A stretch of DNA of 64,000 bases from Candidatus Omnitrophota bacterium. Its GTDB lineage: Bacteria > Hinthialibacterota > Hinthialibacteria > Hinthialibacterales > Hinthialibacteraceae. Position 1 is the first letter of the stretch. Each line of letters opens with the position of its first letter. The notes under the pieces are model-generated. The model was not told the DNA's origin, searched no databases, and worked only from the letters and a program-made list of their open reading frames with translations. Where the stretch lies: contig JABLXU010000012.1 of assembly GCA_013177805.1 (NCBI GenBank), positions 1-64,000 on the forward strand, in the 5' to 3' direction. Of the stretch, positions 33,951-42,907 are shown in pieces. The position numbers and the translations under genes were made by a program.

Positions 33951-34514
33951 TCAGGGGCCGAATATGATGATATCCCCCTGGCTGACCACACCGTTGGTGA
34001 TGTCATAGATCACCGCTAAGCGCTGATCCTGGACTTCGGAGAGGTTATCAGGGCCTTGGCTGGAGAGCAGGTATTCGGGATTTTTCGGGGAGCCGGGCGA
34101 GTGGTCCGCGGCGAATTTCAGCAAAGTCGCGGGCCAGGCGCAAACCTTGCTTTGGTTCAAATAAAAATATTCCTTGTCATCAAACGTACTGGTCCGGCTG
34201 CCTTCCTGGGTGTTAAAGGGATCGATGGCCGGCACATTGGCGTAAGCGACCGGCTGAAAAATTTCCCCCGCCCGGAACTGAACATCACCCATGATCTCGA
34301 GCGAGCATGAATCGGGATACCCGCTCTGATCGGCACGGTACATCTCGATGGCAGTCTTCATGGCGCGCAGGTCGGCATACACGCGGGCCACTTTGGCTTT
34401 CAGTTGCGCTTGTAGAAAATTAGGCACGGCGATGGCGGCCAGAATGCCGATAATCGCCACCACGATCAACAGTTCAATCAACGTAAAACCACGGCGGGCG
34501 GATGAAATCTCCAT
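33951..34514 (-). CDS. Type IV prepilin-like protein
   Basis: A 187-residue prepilin-like protein. The start at 34514 gives the short leader MEISSARRG before [20 protein letters not shown]. The frame is open much further upstream, but that part would overlap the phosphatase gene and has no leader-like character. After the helix the body runs KVARVYADLRAMKTAIEMYR, then a variable domain and the C-terminal segment YDITNGVVSQGDIIIFGP, the same ending style as the other pilins here. Only a weak AAGGTG site is visible. It stands alone between the CBM9-like genes and the HisN-like gene. Confidence 0.85.
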   Translation of the reverse strand: MEISSARRGFTLIELLIVVAIIGILAAIAVPNFLQAQLKAKVARVYADLRAMKTAIEMYRADQSGYPDSCSLEIMGDVQFRAGEIFQPVAYANVPAIDPFNTQEGSRTSTFDDKEYFYLNQSKVCAWPATLLKFAADHSPGSPKNPEYLLSSQGPDNLSEVQDQRLAVIYDITNGVVSQGDIIIFGP

Positions 34515-34686
34515 GAATTTCGAGCACCTTGTCATTCGCATGATTTTTGTTGATTGATCATACCGGGGGGAGAGAGTGATGTCAAATAACTTGCGGAATG
34601 TGTTGCTCCCGATCCCTATCATGGATCCCGGGCGGCGGTAGGCCGCGCTGGAGCCGGAAGAGGGCAGGGAAGGCCGGCTTCGGGCT

Positions 34687-35466
34687 TCATGGTGTTTTCT
34701 TCGGGATGGTTGGCCGCACCAGTTGCAGAAAGACGTCATGCAACAGGCCGTTGGAGGCGATGGCGTGCGTCATGCCCAATGAAACTTCCCCCGCCAGGTT
34801 GGTGATCTTCCCACCGGCTTCCTGGATGATGGGGATCAGCGGGGCGATGTCCCACGCGTGCATCGTGGTGTCGAAGCCAATGTCCACCCGGCCTGAGGCC
34901 ACCAGCAGGTAGGCGTAACAATCCCCCCAGGTCCGATGGAAGCCGGTTTCCTTGAGGATGTTCAGAAACGTCTCCAGACCCCAATCGTTCACCACCGCTT
35001 CGAACGAAGTCATCATCACCGCAGCCTGGGACAACTCGCTGGTCTGGGAAACATGGCAAGGCTCGCCATTCAGATAACAGCCGTGACCGCACAGCGCGGC
35101 CAGGGTTTGCGCGAGGGGAGGATAGCGGATGACGCCCAGCAGGCTCTCCCCTTCGCTTTCCAGGCCTATCAAGGTGCCGAACAGAGGCACCCCGCGGATG
35201 AAACTCTTGGTGCCGTCGATGGGATCGAGCAGCCAGCGCAACCCGGAACGGCTGGGTTTCTCACCGAACTCCTCGCCGAGTATGCCGTCATCGGGGAAAT
35301 GTTTCTCGATTTCCCGGCGGATGTATTCCTCGGCGGAACGGTCGGCATCGGTCACCGGGGAGTTGTCCGGTTTGATGTGGACATCGAAGGACTCCTGAAA
35401 ATACTGCAAGGTGATCTTCCCTGCTTCCTCGGCCACGTGCACGGCGAAATCCAGCAATTCTTTCAT
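34687..35466 (-). CDS. Inositol monophosphatase-family phosphatase, histidinol-phosphatase (HisN) type
   Basis: A 259-residue magnesium-dependent phosphatase. The start at 35466 has AGGAG 9 nt upstream; a longer frame exists but its extra residues are not family-like. Metal-binding motifs are GEEFGE (E65/E66), WLLDPIDGTKSF (D81, D84) and the C-terminal MHAWDIAPLIPIIQEAGG. The spacing and the DGILGEEFGE/SRSGLRW context match the HisN histidinol-phosphatase subgroup, which removes phosphate from histidinol phosphate in histidine synthesis. 3'-phosphoadenosine or inositol phosphate activity cannot be excluded from motifs. It begins 34 nt after the FG-GAP gene on the same strand. Confidence 0.87.
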   Translation of the reverse strand: MKELLDFAVHVAEEAGKITLQYFQESFDVHIKPDNSPVTDADRSAEEYIRREIEKHFPDDGILGEEFGEKPSRSGLRWLLDPIDGTKSFIRGVPLFGTLIGLESEGESLLGVIRYPPLAQTLAALCGHGCYLNGEPCHVSQTSELSQAAVMMTSFEAVVNDWGLETFLNILKETGFHRTWGDCYAYLLVASGRVDIGFDTTMHAWDIAPLIPIIQEAGGKITNLAGEVSLGMTHAIASNGLLHDVFLQLVRPTIPKKTP

Positions 35467-35500
35467 GGGAGGAGACTCCTGATCGATGGCGAAGGCCCCA

Positions 35501-36691
35501 TCACTTCTTGATCCGTAAATTCTCAAAGACATATAGCCCGCTTTTGCCCGGGCAGGCGAGGTCGATGTCGCCGTCGCCGTCGATATCATCCGCCGCGGAG
35601 AGCAGGCCGAACGCGGCCGTTGTCCCTTCGTCGATCGTATGCCGGGTCCAAGACACGGATTTCGGGGTGAACGAGTAGTAATAAATACACCGGGGATCAT
35701 TTTCGCCGGGATCGTTGCCATTATGCGCCCAATACCGTTTGCCGGTGATCAATTCCGCGCGGCAATCGCCATCCAGATCGGCAAGCAGGAGGCAATGCGG
35801 CTGCGACCAGCTTTTATCGATCACGTGGATTGTCCAGGTCCGTTTCGAGTCTTCTTGCCGTTGCTCCGCCCAGAACAGGCCGTAATCATGGCCATAGCCC
35901 CAGATAAGATCCATCTGCCCGTCTTCGTTGACGTCGTGCGCCAAGATGGGGACGCTGGTGGAGCCAAGGTCGAACTCAGCATGCCATCGATACGTGAATT
36001 GACTGTTTTCTTTTTTTACCTCATACCAGCCCTTAGGGCAGATGATATCCCACTGCCCGTCCTGGTTGACATCGCCCACGCCGATGCCATGCCCCGCGCC
36101 TTCCTGGCCCGCCGTGTGCTTGATCCATTTCGGGCCACCGGCGGGATCTTTCATGTATTCATACCAGGCGACTTCCCCCATGATGTTGGGGACGATGTCG
36201 TCCACTCCATCTCCGCTCAGGTCCGCGAACAGCGCGGTTTCAACGTTTCCGGGTTTGTCGATCGTATGCGTGGGCCAATCGCCGCCCTTCGCCCCGGGAT
36301 TCTCGCGCCAGAGAATCTCCTGACTGAACCAAGTGACCGAGATGACGTCCAAGTCGCCGTCTCCGTCCACGTCCTGCAAGTGGTTGGCGAAATCGTTATG
36401 GTAACCGCTGGACTCCTCGATGGTTCCCACCCGGTGGGGCTGCCAATCCGGCGCGACGTACCAAAATCCGCCACACATGACATCTTTCTTGCCATCTCCG
36501 TCGATGTCGCCGATGCCGGCGGTTTCAAAACGGGAATCGGCGTTGAGCACATGCTTTTGGAAGGAGACCGGGTGGGGGGGCGGTCCTGCCTTATCTTCTG
36601 CCTGGAGCAAGGATGCCAGGACTATTGGTAACGAAAGCAACGCCACGATCAGAAATGTTTTGGGGGAAGGATAACGATGGACGTGTATCAT
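35501..36691 (-). CDS. Secreted FG-GAP/VCBS-repeat protein
   Basis: A 396-residue exported protein with a signal peptide (TFLIVALLSLPIVLASLLQ). It has at least six FG-GAP/VCBS calcium loops: DIDGDGKKDVM (about 62-72), DVDGDGDLDVI, DLSGDGVDDIV, DVNQDGQWDII, DVNEDGQMDLI, DLDGDCRAELI and DIDGDGDIDLA. The likely fold is a seven-bladed beta-propeller. Such proteins usually bind ligands or cell surfaces, and the function is not predictable. AAAGG lies about 9 nt upstream of the ATG. It may form a two-gene transcript with the HisN-type gene, although their functions do not obviously match. Confidence 0.88.
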   Translation of the reverse strand: MIHVHRYPSPKTFLIVALLSLPIVLASLLQAEDKAGPPPHPVSFQKHVLNADSRFETAGIGDIDGDGKKDVMCGGFWYVAPDWQPHRVGTIEESSGYHNDFANHLQDVDGDGDLDVISVTWFSQEILWRENPGAKGGDWPTHTIDKPGNVETALFADLSGDGVDDIVPNIMGEVAWYEYMKDPAGGPKWIKHTAGQEGAGHGIGVGDVNQDGQWDIICPKGWYEVKKENSQFTYRWHAEFDLGSTSVPILAHDVNEDGQMDLIWGYGHDYGLFWAEQRQEDSKRTWTIHVIDKSWSQPHCLLLADLDGDCRAELITGKRYWAHNGNDPGENDPRCIYYYSFTPKSVSWTRHTIDEGTTAAFGLLSAADDIDGDGDIDLACPGKSGLYVFENLRIKK

Positions 36692-37173
36692 CTTTCAAAC
36701 CTTTCTTTCCGTACTCGGTTTGGACAACTGGATAACCCAGCGCGGGGTGAATAAATCCTTGCGGCCAGCTGGCGAATTTCAGGCAGCAAAAACCGCATGG
36801 GACAATCCACATCATAGAGGAGTGAGGATAGAATGCAAAGCGTGAATGGTGAATTTCCGGGGAGTAGAGGCAAACTGGAATTGCATTGGATTATCCGGGA
36901 TTTGCGGAGGTTGGAATTTTGCGTTGGATTGAAGCCTTGGGCAGCCGTGAAGCGGTCACCTTACGGAGACTCCGCTGTTTCGTGAGGTTGCTACTTCTTC
37001 CGTCAAGTCATGAATTAGTGAAAAGGCTGTTCCTCACCCTTGTCCTCTTCTAGAGAGAGAAGGAACAGGGACTGATTGGGTTCAGGTGGCTCGATTGAAC
37101 TACCGGCTGCCATCTGTGGGGAAAGTATGCATTTGCCGGATCATCCATTGTTATATTTAATTCGAAGAATAGG
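36692..37173. other. Divergent intergenic region
   Basis: 482 bases between divergent genes. Only the degenerate REP-like repeat at 37031-37072 is recognisable; no gene or clear promoter found. Confidence 0.45.
37031..37072. repeat. REP-like repeat, degenerate copy
   Basis: TCCTCACCCTTGTCCTCTTC then TAGAGAGAGAAGGAACAGGG, a decayed version of module A of the repeat at 2628. Intergenic. Confidence 0.35.
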
Positions 37174-39249
37174 ATGCCTTCGTTGTGGAAGCCGAACCAT
37201 AGAAATTGGTTTCAAACCATAGGAAGCCGAATCGCATTCCTGGCGCGCGGCCGGTTGGCGGAAACCGCCGCCGGGGCGGGATTGGCCGCCTTGATGGTGC
37301 TGGGATTGCTGAACATCGCGCGGGGATTTATCCAAGCGGGATTGAATAGCGACGCGCTCTATTTAGCCTGCCTGTACAAAGACCTTTTCGTCGATGGGTA
37401 TGGTTGGGAGGGCTGGAATCTGCCTCCCGCGCCGTACTTTTTCCCGGACATGGCCCTGATGTTCGCCTGCCTGGGGCTGGCGGAGGATGTGGGGCTGGGA
37501 TACGCGCTTTATATTGCGGTGTTTTGGTTGGGAATCGCCGTGTTCTTCACAGGCCTCCTATGCTGGACTTCTACGCCCAAGCGGGCGTCACTTTATGCGT
37601 TGACGGCGATGCTATATTTCATTGCCTTGCTGCAACTTCCCGATAATCTGCAATTAACCACCTTTTTCTTTATGCCTTCCTTTCATGCGGGGAATTTCTA
37701 TGCCGGATTGCTCCTGTTGGCTTTGGTGTATCGGATTCTGACCCGGGGGGAAACATGGGGAATCTTGATTCTCTATTTTTGCGTCGTGACCGCTGGTTGC
37801 GTATCAGATATTCTCATCCTTCCCCAATTCATCATTCCCCTCCTGTTGACGGGGATTTTTTTTTGTGCTTTGGGCGCGACGGCTTGGCGTGGATTCCTTT
37901 CCTTCTTCGGGCTATCCCTCCTGGCGGCCGGTTTGTCGCATGGCGTATGGAGTGGCCTGATTCAACACCTGCTTGGCGCTGTCTTGGTTGATCCCGGGAC
38001 CCGGATCAATCCCGCCCGCTGGGGGGCCACCGCTTCCCACATGGGGAACGATTTATATACCTGTTTCACCACGGTGGATCGCTCGTTTTTGATTCATTTG
38101 GTACTGTTTGCCGGATTGTTTATCGGGATGATCCGGCGATCCATCCTGGTGTTGCGGGGTCGTGATTCCCGTACGTTTGGGAATGTCCATCCGGATCACG
38201 CCCTATTGTTCTTGGTGGTGTTTACCTTTTTTTCCCTGGCCGGAAGCGTGTCCTCCACCATTTACGCGTCGTTTTGGATTTCCCCTTCCGAGCGCCGGTA
38301 TCTTTTGCCCTGCTACCTGTTGCCTCTGCTTTCTCTCACGATGGCACTGTTCACATACCGCGATCGGATTTCGATCTGGATCAAATCGTCCCTCTTGATC
38401 TGCGTGACGGTTTACAGCGCGGCCGTGGTCCTGCCCGAGGCTCTTTCCTTGCGCTGGAGCGAATTGAAATTGAGTTACCCCTCCAATGTTCAAAGCCTGG
38501 ACCGGCTGGCGCGGGAGAAAGGCCTGCGATTCGGCTATGGCGATTATTGGAACGCGAAATTCATCACGATGTATTCACGCGCGGGCCTCCGGGTTAACCA
38601 GCTTCATCCCAACCTGGCTCTCTATGCCTGGATCAATAATCTTTCCTGGTATGGCAACGATCCCGGCCGGAAAGGGAGATTCCCTGGGTATCAGTTCATT
38701 GTGACGGACCGCATGCAGACCAACCGGATTTTGGAGGAATTCGGCGAACCGGCCTTCCGGCAACCCTGCCGAGGAAGTGAAATTTTCATTTACAACCGCC
38801 AGGAGGATTATCGGTTCCGGAACTATTTGCGCAGCCGCCTCTCCCGGGATCTCCACGCCCCCGTGGAGCCGGCTTCTCTCGCGCTTTCGAAACCCGATGG
38901 GGCCGCGTGGGACACGGCCGCCGTGGGGATCATCCCCGCCACGGGAGAATTGTCCGTGCGGTTCGATCCCCCTGCCTTGGGGAATCTGCTGGAAATCGCG
39001 GCGGATAACAACGATGAATACGAAGTGCGGATCTACGGTCCGGACAGGGAGGCCGACGATGCGCCCCTTTTGGGTTCCGTGGTGGTTCCCAAAGTCACCG
39101 CCCGGGGTCTGCGGAGCCGGATTCTCCCTCTTCCGGAATCCGCGCAAACTCAGTCCGTTGCCCGGGTAGTGATCCGCCCCATTGCCGGGGATGGCTTTTA
39201 CGGCGTGGGGCATGTGTTCATTTATGAGGACACCTGGCGCAAATGGTGA
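37174..39249 (+). CDS. Large polytopic membrane protein, possibly GT-C glycosyltransferase-like
   Basis: A 691-residue protein with about eleven hydrophobic segments between residues 32 and 425, then a soluble domain of about 260 residues. After the first helix comes GLNSDALYLACLYKDLF (about 56-72). An acidic residue in this loop is typical of GT-C transferases that use polyprenyl-phosphate sugars, but the usual D-E pair is not clear. The C-terminal part (RFDPPALGNLLEIAADNNDE to the end) is beta-rich. There is no close neighbour on this strand. Function is inferred from topology only; it may also be an unrelated membrane protein. Confidence 0.72.
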   Translation: MPSLWKPNHRNWFQTIGSRIAFLARGRLAETAAGAGLAALMVLGLLNIARGFIQAGLNSDALYLACLYKDLFVDGYGWEGWNLPPAPYFFPDMALMFACLGLAEDVGLGYALYIAVFWLGIAVFFTGLLCWTSTPKRASLYALTAMLYFIALLQLPDNLQLTTFFFMPSFHAGNFYAGLLLLALVYRILTRGETWGILILYFCVVTAGCVSDILILPQFIIPLLLTGIFFCALGATAWRGFLSFFGLSLLAAGLSHGVWSGLIQHLLGAVLVDPGTRINPARWGATASHMGNDLYTCFTTVDRSFLIHLVLFAGLFIGMIRRSILVLRGRDSRTFGNVHPDHALLFLVVFTFFSLAGSVSSTIYASFWISPSERRYLLPCYLLPLLSLTMALFTYRDRISIWIKSSLLICVTVYSAAVVLPEALSLRWSELKLSYPSNVQSLDRLAREKGLRFGYGDYWNAKFITMYSRAGLRVNQLHPNLALYAWINNLSWYGNDPGRKGRFPGYQFIVTDRMQTNRILEEFGEPAFRQPCRGSEIFIYNRQEDYRFRNYLRSRLSRDLHAPVEPASLALSKPDGAAWDTAAVGIIPATGELSVRFDPPALGNLLEIAADNNDEYEVRIYGPDREADDAPLLGSVVVPKVTARGLRSRILPLPESAQTQSVARVVIRPIAGDGFYGVGHVFIYEDTWRKW

Positions 39250-39325
39250 ACAGGCCCGGTCCATTCTCCGCGTAATCCATATCTGATCCACGCCCGTTGT
39301 GATTCCATCCAGTGGAACCATGAAT

Positions 39326-39874
39326 TTATTGATTCGGTGTGTTGGTCTCCGGTTCCACTATTTCCTTAATTTCTACCGGCAATCCCTGAAAAACGCCTGT
39401 GGGCACCAAGGATAAATCCTCAATTTGGGTGTGGGAATTGAATTCCACACGCAAGTCCCGGATACCTTGTTCGAAACAGCAACCGACGTAAATCACCGTG
39501 CGGCCCTTTTCAGACGCCACGCCCACGGCTCCCCGCCTTTTGAACGGGCCCATCTCCTCGAGATTGGCTTCCCACCATTTTTGCAGCCGCGCGGGGGACA
39601 TTTTTTCTTTCAACGCGGGAGAAAATAGGGTCATTGGGTGTTGGAAATCTCCACCTGATACCAGATTCAGGCACAGTTGGGCAATTTGGGCCACATTTCC
39701 GGAAGACACCACCGTTTGTATTTCTTCCTCGGAAATGAAAATCCGGGGTGGGTGCAGATCACGCGAAACAGCGTCCTCGGCTGTTGTTTTTTCCCCGTTC
39801 TCCGGCTGGATGGAGCAACAGAGGAGTAAAAAAACACTCGGAATCAACAAAAAAAGAGGAATCCAATTTCTCAT
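39326..39874 (-). CDS. Lipoprotein of unknown function, DUF3887-like
   Basis: A 182-residue protein whose signal ends with a lipobox-like LLLCC (about C19/C20), so it is probably an outer- or inner-membrane lipoprotein. The mature part has a small alpha-beta domain: SGNVAQIAQLCLNLVSGGDF, then LKEKMSPARLQKWWEANLEEMGPFKRRGAVG, then RTVIYVGCCFEQGIRDLRVEF. This matches the pattern of DUF3887 (regulatory or resistance-associated extracellular domains). A GGAGGGAGGG site precedes the ATG. Directly upstream lies a perfect 17-bp tandem duplication that contains TATACA. Confidence 0.75.
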   Translation of the reverse strand: MRNWIPLFLLIPSVFLLLCCSIQPENGEKTTAEDAVSRDLHPPRIFISEEEIQTVVSSGNVAQIAQLCLNLVSGGDFQHPMTLFSPALKEKMSPARLQKWWEANLEEMGPFKRRGAVGVASEKGRTVIYVGCCFEQGIRDLRVEFNSHTQIEDLSLVPTGVFQGLPVEIKEIVEPETNTPNQ

Positions 39875-39891
39875 AGCGCTTGCCCTCCCTC

Positions 39892-39925
39892 CATGTTGTA
39901 TAAATCTTCATGTTGTATAAATCTT
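39892..39925 (-). repeat. Perfect 17-bp tandem duplication in the lipoprotein promoter region
   Basis: On the minus strand AAGATTTATACAACATG occurs twice in tandem, 18-51 nt before the lipoprotein ATG. Each copy contains a TATACA -10-like hexamer, so the promoter -10 may be doubled. Confidence 0.7.
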
Positions 39926-39952
39926 AACGAAGGGAAGAACGGAACATAACGG

Positions 39953-40642
39953 TTAGCGGCCGGAGGTTTGTTTATTGGGATCCGATTTCCAGATCACATA
40001 CGAGTAAATGACTGGTACCAAGGCGACCACGGCGATTCCAGTGATGAGCACATAGATCAGGAACGATCCCCCGGTAAACCATGGGAGTATCAGGATTACG
40101 ATCCCCAGAACGGTGAACAGGATGCCACCCAGCTGGTGGGTTTTCTGCCAGGACAACTCGCTGGAAAGCGTCCACGGCGTGCGGATGCCCATGAAGAAAT
40201 TGCTATGGATTTTCCTGATACTGATCCCGATGATGACGAACAGGAAACCCACGCCGGTAAAGACGATCTTGTTCATTTGGAATCGGTGTCCCAACGCGCT
40301 CAAGACCAAAACCCCATGCAGAATAGTCATGAACAGAAATAGACCGATGGCAATCGCCTTGTAGGCCGTCTGGGATTGCTCCAGGTTCAAACGCCGGGGT
40401 TCCAGCCAGGGAATTACCAGAAACAACGCCAATAAGAAAACAGAAACCAACGGGATGCTAAGCAGGCCTTCGAACTTCGATCCATAGCGGTCCGGCTGCC
40501 CGTCGATTCCCCAATGGACGGGAATTTTCTGCTCCGGCCCCACTTGAATCCACCCATAGACCGAGAGGATAAGCATGAAGACAAGCGCGCTGATTCCAAC
40601 GTAAACAACCGGTTTTAAATTCATCCGCTTTTGGGTATCCAT
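39953..40642 (-). CDS. SdpI/DUF1648-type membrane protein
   Basis: A 229-residue membrane protein. The start at 40642 has GGGAGAG upstream; the longer frame adds residues without family character. Four to six hydrophobic segments are visible (about 14-33, 62-80, 98-118, 127-145, 172-190, 195-215). The N-terminal DUF1648 part carries the motif IPVHWGIDGQPDRYGSK (about 41-57). The C-terminal half with IGISIRKIHSNFFMGIRTPWTLS matches the SdpI family. In Bacillus, SdpI gives immunity to a secreted killing peptide and senses it; many distant family members have unknown roles. No toxin gene is seen beside it. Confidence 0.85.
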   Translation of the reverse strand: MDTQKRMNLKPVVYVGISALVFMLILSVYGWIQVGPEQKIPVHWGIDGQPDRYGSKFEGLLSIPLVSVFLLALFLVIPWLEPRRLNLEQSQTAYKAIAIGLFLFMTILHGVLVLSALGHRFQMNKIVFTGVGFLFVIIGISIRKIHSNFFMGIRTPWTLSSELSWQKTHQLGGILFTVLGIVILILPWFTGGSFLIYVLITGIAVVALVPVIYSYVIWKSDPNKQTSGR

Positions 40643-40711
40643 GAACGCTCTCTCCCTATGATTGCATCCGTCCCTTATGTTGGACGGCATGTTTCCTATT
40701 GTACCCAATCC

Positions 40712-41644
40712 TTACCGGCTGCGGCGGGATTTTTTGACCTTGACAAACTCCAAGAGAATCGAGGAAGGATCGAAGGATTCGTTTACGAGCCGTTCCCGCG
40801 CGATGGCGCAATAGTCCGGATTGAGGTCGATTCCGATGAAGTTCCGCCCGGCGGCCTGGGCGGCGAGGGTTGTCGCGCCCGTGCCGTTGAACATATCGAG
40901 AACGATGTCGCCCTCAAATCCGGCCTCGGGGGCGCGCCGGAAGGTGTACATCCAGATCAGCCGCAGCGGCAAGGCTGTCGGAAACGGGCAGGGATGGCAG
41001 CCGGAACGCTTCACGTCGGCGGGGTAGATTGGCCATACCTGCATCGTGAGGTTGCGCCACTCGGCCTGGGTCATCCGGCTGGCTTCTTTGGCCGCCTTGG
41101 CGATGGGCGGCGGCGGGCCGTCCTTCACGAAGACGTTGATGAACTCGATGGTGTTGTCTTCGTAGAGATTCGGCGGATAGGGATAGCTGCCGAACATCTT
41201 GACGGTGGTTTGCTTCTGCCAGACAAACAGGCTGAAGCGGTGGAATCCGGGAATGCCCGCGAGGATGGTCTGCTCGATATCGCTACAGATGTTTTTGAGA
41301 TGGCGGGTGTGCTGGCTGTTTATCACTTTTTTGGGGATGGGCATGATGGGCGTGACGATGGCCAGTTTACCGTTGGGGATCAGCACCCGGAACGTTTCCT
41401 TCCAAACCGCCAGCAAATCTTCCAAGTAGTGCTCATAGGTCGAGTGGCCGATTTGCCCTGGAATGTCGTAGTCGATCACGTTCCAGTACGGGGGGCTGGT
41501 GACCGCCAAGGCCACGCAGGCATCCGGCAGATGGCGCAACGTGGCCCGCGCGTCGCCGGTGTGGATTTGGTTGAGCCACCGGCCAGGCCAGTGGGAAGGA
41601 TCAGGAATGCGGTAGGGGGAGGTTTTCATTGAAGCCTTAGTCAT
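40712..41644 (-). CDS. Site-specific DNA methyltransferase (N4-cytosine/N6-adenine type)
   Basis: A 310-residue amino-methyltransferase. The catalytic motif IV is TSPPY (49-53), with SPPY suggesting N4-cytosine or N6-adenine methylation. The S-adenosylmethionine motif I, LDMFNGTGATTLAAQAAGRN, is near 249-268, with GIDLNPDYC (271-279) behind it. Motif IV before motif I is the beta-class order. The central region (about 120-230) would hold target recognition. The ATG overlaps the stop of the AAA ATPase gene by 8 bases (ATGACTAA), so the two are translationally coupled. No restriction endonuclease is present, and the recognition sequence is unknown. Confidence 0.9.
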   Translation of the reverse strand: MTKASMKTSPYRIPDPSHWPGRWLNQIHTGDARATLRHLPDACVALAVTSPPYWNVIDYDIPGQIGHSTYEHYLEDLLAVWKETFRVLIPNGKLAIVTPIMPIPKKVINSQHTRHLKNICSDIEQTILAGIPGFHRFSLFVWQKQTTVKMFGSYPYPPNLYEDNTIEFINVFVKDGPPPPIAKAAKEASRMTQAEWRNLTMQVWPIYPADVKRSGCHPCPFPTALPLRLIWMYTFRRAPEAGFEGDIVLDMFNGTGATTLAAQAAGRNFIGIDLNPDYCAIARERLVNESFDPSSILLEFVKVKKSRRSR

Positions 41645-42824
41645 CCACGGAGTTCAGATAGAAATACCAGCGGGTTAAACGGTTGCGGAATTTATATTCC
41701 CCGCGCTCTTTACCAGGAACCAAGACGTTGAGTTTTTTCATCCGCTGCAAGAAAGTGTTGAATTTTTTCTTCTCTTCTTCATTCAATTGCTTTTCGATTG
41801 CACTTTTTTTGAATTCTAAATCAAAATCAAAGCGTCCCAATTTTTTGAGAATATTTTTATAGTCCTTGCTCCGTAACGCCTTATAGACTTGTTGATCCAC
41901 GAATTTCCGTCCCACTTCTTCCGCGGAAGCCGCGACAGCCGAAATGGCGGTCTCCTTATCGATAACGGATTGCTCGGCGATCCAAAACGCGGCATCACCC
42001 AACAGATGCATCAAGCGGGGAAGGCCGCCGGAAAAATCGCAGAGAATATTCATGGCTTCCTGGTCCACCTGCATATTCACTTTTTGAAAGGCCTTGTCGA
42101 AAAAAGTTGATCTCTCTTCCTGTGTCATAGCCTCAATGAGGGCAATCTCGAAAATCCTTTCCACAGGGCGATGGTGTTTGACGATTTCGCCGTATTTCTC
42201 TTGTGTCCCGCAAACGATAAGGAGAAGAGGCACGGGAGCGCCACTGACCGCGTTTTCATCCACCAGGCGCTTTAGAAATAAGGCGAATTCCGGCTGCCCG
42301 GCGATCCCGTTGATCTCGTCCAGGATAAGAATCAAGCCTTTAGAGCGGGGAGAAAGGGTTTGATAAATAGATCGCAAGAAAGGCAAGAAGCCTTGTTGGA
42401 TGGAAGGCGCGTCTTTCTTCAATTTATCGAGCCGGAGAGTCATCCCGAACAAGGTTCGCTCTCCAATATACATACTCACAAAATCGCGTATCTTGCTGGA
42501 GGTTGATTGCCGGACGGCGTCAGATTGGAGTATCGCCTCCACGGTGGTCATGGCCAGGCCGTCCAGGGAATTCTTTTCACCCAGCATAACGTGGAAGCCA
42601 CAGAGGCCAGTATCCGCTTCCGCCATCACCCGGATGAGCCGCGCCAGGGAGGTTTTCCCAATGCCGTATTCCCCCATGATATAAACCGCCTGGGGTTTCC
42701 CGTACGCGACCTGTTTGGCTGCGCGGTTGATCCGGTCGATTTCATTCCGGCGGCCGACAAAGAGATCCACGGGAACCGGCTGCCCCGGGTGAAAAGGGCT
42801 TTCTCCCTTGCGCTCGAACCGCAT
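41637..42824 (-). CDS. AAA-family ATPase coupled to the DNA methyltransferase
   Basis: A 395-residue ATPase of the ORC/Cdc6-like (AAA_16) type. Residues 15-45 contain VDLFVGRRNEIDRINRA, the usual box II. Walker A is GEYGIGKTS (51-59) and Walker B is LILILDEIN (D169, E170). A sensor-like ICGTQEK follows, and then GGLPRLMHLLGDAAF (sensor 2 region). The C-terminal 100 residues resemble a winged helix and a basic tail (RFDFDLEFKKSAIEKQLNEE, FRNRLTRWYFYL). GAGGT lies 7 nt before the ATG. Overlap with a methyltransferase gene suggests a DNA-modification or defence module; a housekeeping role is also possible. Confidence 0.87.
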   Translation of the reverse strand: MRFERKGESPFHPGQPVPVDLFVGRRNEIDRINRAAKQVAYGKPQAVYIMGEYGIGKTSLARLIRVMAEADTGLCGFHVMLGEKNSLDGLAMTTVEAILQSDAVRQSTSSKIRDFVSMYIGERTLFGMTLRLDKLKKDAPSIQQGFLPFLRSIYQTLSPRSKGLILILDEINGIAGQPEFALFLKRLVDENAVSGAPVPLLLIVCGTQEKYGEIVKHHRPVERIFEIALIEAMTQEERSTFFDKAFQKVNMQVDQEAMNILCDFSGGLPRLMHLLGDAAFWIAEQSVIDKETAISAVAASAEEVGRKFVDQQVYKALRSKDYKNILKKLGRFDFDLEFKKSAIEKQLNEEEKKKFNTFLQRMKKLNVLVPGKERGEYKFRNRLTRWYFYLNSVDD

Positions 42825-42907
42825 GGTCTACCTCAGTTCAAAAAAATATCCTGCCGCCGCAGGATATCATACAACCAAAGTAAAAAGAATAACCAACAGA
42901 GATGCCT

